Shown here: positions 59,059-64,000 of the stretch, piece after piece | How positions within the stretch are numbered: the stretch's first letter is position 1 | Layout: the number at the start of each line of letters is the position of its first letter | Assembly: GCA_948567375.1 (NCBI GenBank) | Contig: OX419757.1 | Span: 73,539,836 to 73,603,835 of the forward strand | Length of the DNA: 64,000 nucleotides | Direction of reading: 5' to 3' | Origin: Lunularia cruciata | Taxonomy: Eukaryota; Streptophyta; Marchantiopsida; Lunulariales; Lunulariaceae | Notes under the pieces: model-generated | What the model was told of the DNA's origin: nothing | Databases searched by the model: none | What the model saw: the letters and a program-made list of their open reading frames with translations, nothing else | Translations under genes and position numbers: made by a program

Positions 59059-60250
59059 ATTCATCCATTTTACTAGTCAAGAAATCAATCTTCTTCTAAA
59101 TCCGACCAACATAGCTATCTCTATTGCTTCTTCTATCAGCAACTAGAAAGACTCTCTCCCTTGAACTCTCTTCTTTATCTTCTCCACATTTATTCAAGAT
59201 TTCTTCCTAGAGTGGTCTTGATGTGAGTCTCTCAATAGTCTATTGTAATAATATAGAGTTAGCAAAAGCTAAATATAGCTAAAATGTGGTAGGATTAGTA
59301 TATAGCAAGGAAAATTTAAGAATATTCTAGAAGTCTCTAGAGAACTTTGTGGTGAGAAGGTTCTAAGCCATGTCAAAGGGTTGAGTAACTTGAACGCCAA
59401 GTTGATAATTAGCTTAGCTTGCATGCAAAGTAAATGACTAAACTAGCCATTTACATGAGTGAGAGCTATACTAACTTTAAACAACACGTAAGCCACACTC
59501 CAAGTAAGGTGGCTTCTAGAAATAACATTCCTTGGAAGCTTCTTATGAGCCTTGTACCCAGGTTGCCTATAAATACTAACGTCAAGCTCAAGCTAAGCAT
59601 TTGGAATTTTCTTCATTTGAGAGTTCCAATGTGACATTCCAAACTCTTATTTCTCTCCTCAGTCTTTTACAATTGCTCTTCAGGTACATTAGTCCATGCT
59701 GCAATTATATGGAAAATTATAAATAATATAGCTTATGATTGAGGAATAGTCTATCCTTATACAAAGATTACTTAATTTAGTAGTAAGAATTTCTACTTGA
59801 CTAATGAAGTCCCGCTATCTCTTCTTCCAATTTCATTTGCAATTGGAAGGATCTCATTTGTAGAATGTGCTTGTTCTCTAAAGTGGATTTCTCATGTATC
59901 ATAATCAATCTACTGCACATTTGATTTAAATTGATCAATATTTATAAATACTTCTCTTTTATGGCTTTATGAATGTATATTTTTATAATATTTTTTTTTC
60001 TCTGTCAATTTATCTCCTCCATATGTATGGCTTGTTCTATAGTCTCTTGTACTTGAAGAAGATCATCATCTAGAATTCCAGATCAAAAAATTCTCCCCCA
60101 TTGAACCTGGTAATGTGTGCTACATCTCTCGTGTTGCTCCTTGTTCTTAATTTTCAGATCTCTTCTAGCCTCTCAATTTATCTATAAAATAATACACTAA
60201 AAATAATCTTTTACCACTCTTGATGTGTTTAGAAGCTTGGATCCATAACC

Positions 60251-60693
60251 TGATGGAAACTATCATAAAATTGATGCAAACTTGTATATCAGTATTAAAA
60301 CAAAAAGAGCACTAAAAGATACTAAAATCAGTTCAACTGATTTCCTCTTATTAAAGATGTAATCACATAAAATGAGGAATGGATTGTCTAGAGGCTAGTA
60401 TGCAGATTCTAGCTAATGGACTACATTTGGGCTTGCTGCTTAGCCTTACTTCTCCCGGCTGTCACGTCTTTGCTGCTCAACTCTTCTTGACTATGCCACT
60501 AGCATCTCAATAGAGTTGGAACTATTTTCACCAAAGGGTAAGACCTATATATGAGCACTGGGTGCTCTAACTCTAACTAACGTAGTCGTTGGGTGGTTTG
60601 TATAAACTTTGACTACTATAGTATAACATATTAACTATAGGAACCTGAGTTCCCTATAGTGCATGTACTATCATCTGAGATGCAATTTCAACA
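60251..60693 (-). repeat. Copia-like LTR, right copy
   Basis: 443 bp, pairs with 56876-57353. A TATATA box-like word occurs within it on the minus strand (near 60549). Confidence 0.7.
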
Positions 60694-61368
60694 CAAAATT
60701 CATGAAGCAATATAGCTTTGCAAACACTATCATCAATCAAACACCATAACAAAGAACTCTAGATCTGGAGGTAGAAATTTGTCTTGGGAAAAAAATTGTT
60801 TTGATGGAGTTAGAAAGGGAGACAAGATCAGATGTCGTTTAAAGTTAACCATTTAGCCCACTCATTTGTAATCACGTTCATTCCTTTATATCTGCAAGTC
60901 CCACCCCGTGATGTCCAATCATCGCGAGACGAGTTCTGTTCCTAACTTAAACATATACCAATCTCTGTTTTAAGTTGCTGAGACTTAAACTCTGAACTTG
61001 ATTTGTAGTATTGGAAGGTGTAAATGTATCCGCAATAATCGCTCCTAAATGGATCTTTATGCATTGTCAAGATTTTAATTGAAAAATACTGCTTTGCATT
61101 TAAAAGCCCTGGTATCGATCTTCTTGGAAATTTATTTTCCTGTGACCACTTGGGTACTCTGATTTGTGTACTTATCCATGGTGTGCTATGCCGTCATTTA
61201 ACGTTTCTCCCAGGTTTCTTTTTCATCCTTTCCAAACATACGGGTAATTTGAAGGAGATTGTATATGGACCAGACCAATGAACCAAATCTAGCTTGGTAG
61301 CCTACGCCAAGAGCGATCCCCGATAGTCAGTGGATTATTCATTTGGGATAGAAACCACCAGAAGTAAA
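60694..61368. other. No gene recognised
   Basis: No frame, repeat or site of note. Confidence 0.4.
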
Positions 61369-61590
61369 AGGGCGACCGCGTAGGGTAACATGAAGGATGG
61401 AAAGACCATCCCAACGTGGATAAAAGACAACGGGTAAAAATTGGAGCTAAATCCCAATAGGATCCGAATTAGAAAACCACTAAAATATAATGTTGTTATC
61501 TTGTTCGGCTACTAATGGGGCTTAGTTCCATTTTCCCCTTTGTCCTTTATCCTTGTTGGGATGGGGTCTTCCCATCCTTCCCTCACATTT
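61369..61590. repeat. Foldback element containing dispersed repeat family R in inverted pair
   Basis: Left arm 61392-61461 and right arm 61509-61580 are imperfect reverse complements of about 70 nt around a 47-nt spacer, each arm a family R copy (GAAGGATGG-AAGACC... to ...CCCAATAG). The head AGGGCGACCGCGTAGG precedes the left arm at 61369. Confidence 0.78.
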
Positions 61591-64000
61591 AATGTGAGGC
61601 TAAGAGGGCTTCCCACATATCCACTGGAAAAGTTCTATATAGGACATATAATTCCGTCAATGTACACAAGACTATGGTAACCAAAGAAGTGAGATCTTGA
61701 CGAGATCAACCGTGCTACAGTACTCTGTAGCTGACGAAACTACAGGAGTGATCTACAGTAAAGTACCTCATCCATCATCGAGAACAGGCCAAAGCGAAAT
61801 CGTTGGCAACATGCTGTATTCACGGTGGGGGTCCTAATAAGCCGGATGAAACTCGTCCAATGGTTCCCTCGTTTGGAGGAAACGGAAACAGCTATTGTAC
61901 AAAGAACGGAAACGATGGAGCGAGGAGAGCGAGGGAGGAGATTTGGGGCGTATAGTACAGAACCGAATGCAGGATGCCAACGCTCGGGTCTACTTTCGGC
62001 GCCGACGCACTGACAGACTCTTGAGAGCAGGGTGGGTGCTCTGCTCAGCTTTTCGGTGTTAACATCATCCCTCGCTCCTTCTTCCCGAGCTATAGAAGTC
62101 CCAACCACTCGTGACTCTACAGTCTGTGGAACAGAGGAGATTCCAAATCCATCCCTCATCTCCCGAGCAGGGCCCACGCTTAGCTCCGGCGACTTTAACA
62201 CCACCGGACGCTCTGCATTTGCCACACGATTACATCTCATCTCGGTCTCGCGTTTCAAGTAGTCCTACACACAATCTCACAACAGTGGAACGGCCTTCAC
62301 CTCAGACGGTGCCTACTACGGCACTCCTTCGCCGCGTGCGTTTCTTACTAGGGAGCAGGAGCCGAAACTCCACCGTTTTGACCTTCCTCATTCGTTCCCG
62401 TTTTCTAGTGGCAGTTCTCTCCATTCCATTATGGGAGATAACATAATTTACATTTCTTCAAAGGACCATATTGGATATCATTGAGTCTTAACTGCTATGT
62501 TTGTCTCCAGACGGAATGTCCATATCCTCTTTGCTTCGTTTGGAATCAAGCACATAATTCCAATACGCTTGGTTCGAGTTTAGACATCTTTTACGGGACC
62601 ATTTGGGTTGACAAGTATGGCACAAGTGCATTCGTCCACATTATAGCAGATAAGAAACATACGCTGATTTCTCCACCGTTTCCATTGCCCCATGAATATT
62701 AGACACATACTTTATCCACTCCCGGTAAGAGACAATGGAGTGATACATCGAAATGGAGGAAACATGCTCCGGATTTTTGGCCGGCAACTGTGGTCCAGCA
62801 GTGTACCATAGTACTACTGTACTTCCTTGTTGCAAACCAACTACAAAGAAAAACATACAAGAAACTTCGTTGGAAATCATAGATTTTCAAGATAAGGTCG
62901 TCACCTTTGACCAGGATCATGAAACTACGTCTGGCGTATGTTGCGCAGCTTCGTGACCTACATCTCTCCTCGCTTCCCAACATGTAGACTTTGACCCTCT
63001 CGTGTCCCGTCCTCTCTGTCACTTTTTGAAGGACATAGCCTATTCCTCAGTATGGCCGATTCCCCGTAGAATCGGCCATGCTGAGTCTTGACTTTTTTGG
63101 TTCTTCGTCCTTTCCCAGTAACTGGCTTGCAGTGCATTTTCTTCATGCCCTTGCTTTATCTAACTTTCCCACAATAGAAAAGAATGGCCTGCAGTAGTAC
63201 CTTGAGAGATTCAAGTCACGGGACATTAAGACCGTGTAAAGATAAATGCTACATGAATTCCTTTATTGGCTTATTTGGCTGACTATATTATTGCCTCGAC
63301 TGGTGGATAGATTCACACAAGGGATACAGACTCAGGGATGCGGACTACAACCAGTTCCCTTGATAGCAGTCCAGTTCTCTCCCCAATGACTTCTTGCCAT
63401 TCTCGGGAGAATAAGGTAAATGACTTCACTAAGAGCCAAAATGACTAGAGTCTTCAAGGAGAACCAGGTATTTGACATGTATAATAAGGGTTAGAAAGTT
63501 GTTCAACAATCCATATGCGACGTGACCAATATGTAAAGTGGAGCTGTTCTCCGAAGTGTAACAAACGCTTAGCGAAGCTCCTTCTTACATTGTACAAACT
63601 TGGACACATGATATTCAATAATATCCGAAACTGCACATGAAATATCATTTCAGACAAACGATAAGGCCTGTTGCTCGAATTAACATGGTAACTCACTCTG
63701 AAGTAGGGAGAGACACAAAATCTGATGGAGAAAGCTGCATCTAACACGGAAAGCACCACTGCCAAAAATTTTCTTGGACACAACATAGAAGTATAGTAAG
63801 CCGGCGTTGAAGTCATACGACTAGTAGCCGTGCATGATTATAGAGTCCCACCGATGGAAGCAATTTCCAGTTGTCAAGATAGGAAATCAACTAAACTTAC
63901 AAATGAATTCATCTTGAGTCTATCGGGAATCAAGATGAATTATTCTGGGAGTAAGAGTATAAATACTGCTACCAACTAAGAATTAGTAAAATATAGTTAG
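61591..64000. other. No gene firmly recognised; GC-richer island at 61.8-62.45 kb
   Basis: A 172-codon minus frame (62258-61740) overlaps plus frames of 111 and 76 codons (62111-62446, 62032-62262). None shows a domain, and the overlap on both strands suggests base composition rather than coding. The island could be a promoter or 5' leader of a gene outside my recognition. A short hairpin lies at 63046-63085. Confidence 0.35.
63046..63085. repeat. Short strong hairpin
   Basis: CTCAGTATGGCCGATTC and GAATCGGCCATGCTGAG pair over 17 nt with one mismatch (a G-U pair in RNA) around a 6-nt loop CCCGTA. Confidence 0.8.

Larger units (their letters stand above)
56876..60693 (-). mobile_element. Degenerate Copia-like LTR element without pol
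   Basis: Direct repeats 56876-57353 and 60251-60693 share, among others, GAGTACTAAAAGATACT/GAGCACTAAAAGATACT, TTGGACTTGCTGCTTGGCCTT/TTGGGCTTGCTGCTTAGCCTT and GTGCTCTAACTCTAACTA. In minus orientation both begin TGTTGA(A/G)ATT and end near CA. Between them only a gag zinc-knuckle remnant is seen. A (AT)n tract and a foreign LTR (58209-58792) sit inside. The lack of pol suggests a non-autonomous or heavily deleted copy. Confidence 0.7.

Noticed and set aside
61740-62446. Overlapping 172- and 111-codon frames on opposite strands as genes
   Set aside because: No domain, no splice support, and simultaneous openness on both strands points to GC-rich composition.
1-64000. CRISPR arrays, rRNA or tRNA genes
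   Set aside because: None seen by eye. The tRNA-like words found are primer-binding sites next to LTRs; a tRNA covariance search would be needed for certainty.

Overview
This is nuclear DNA of a green plant (streptophyte), moderately AT-rich and full of LTR retrotransposons. Evidence: split genes with GT-AG introns, a plant-type cytosolic prolyl-tRNA synthetase, a plant LRR protein, a relic of the plant-specific fused phylloquinone gene PHYLLO, and a plastid-targeted LEA-like protein. A seed-free lineage (bryophyte or relative) is my guess, mainly from the retroelement type; I cannot name the species.

Layout. 1-0.36 kb: a Copia-like gag fragment on the minus strand, open to the window edge. 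0.5 kb: a near-perfect 76-nt foldback. 1.0-2.8 kb: MenH-like C-terminal exons of PHYLLO, apparently decayed. 4.6-6.9 kb: an intact single-exon secreted LRR protein. 9.57-13.25 kb (minus): a complete 12-exon prolyl-tRNA synthetase of 544 aa, every splice junction in phase. 15.1-33.0 kb: an old Ty3/gypsy element split by a younger Ty3/gypsy element at 19,783-27,566. 33.0-36.4 kb: LTR debris, a minisatellite and a truncated LTR element with a tRNA-Met-type primer site. 41.4-42.3 kb: a two-exon plastid LEA-like gene. 42-56 kb: mostly unrecognised sequence with TE scraps and small tandem repeats. 56.9-60.7 kb: a degenerate Copia-like element with an (AT)n tract and a nested LTR. 61.4-64 kb: a foldback repeat and unassigned sequence.

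The most interesting object is the outer Ty3/gypsy element. Its order is LTR - gag (two zinc knuckles) - protease - a C5 cytosine DNA methyltransferase - reverse transcriptase - RNase H - integrase - PHD finger - LTR. Methyltransferase motifs I, IV, VI, VIII, IX and X occur in canonical order at 27.88-28.92 kb, and a PHD zinc finger ends the polyprotein at 32.14-32.27 kb. The element thus once carried both a DNA-methylation writer and a chromatin reader. This copy is dead: it has many in-frame stops, and all six in the methyltransferase fit C-to-T change at CAG or CGA codons. That is the decay expected of methylated DNA. The younger inner element (LTRs about 98% identical by eye) carries two TGG-to-stop changes of the same kind.

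The host genes do not form a pathway together; they are ordinary, separately transcribed genes between transposon blocks.
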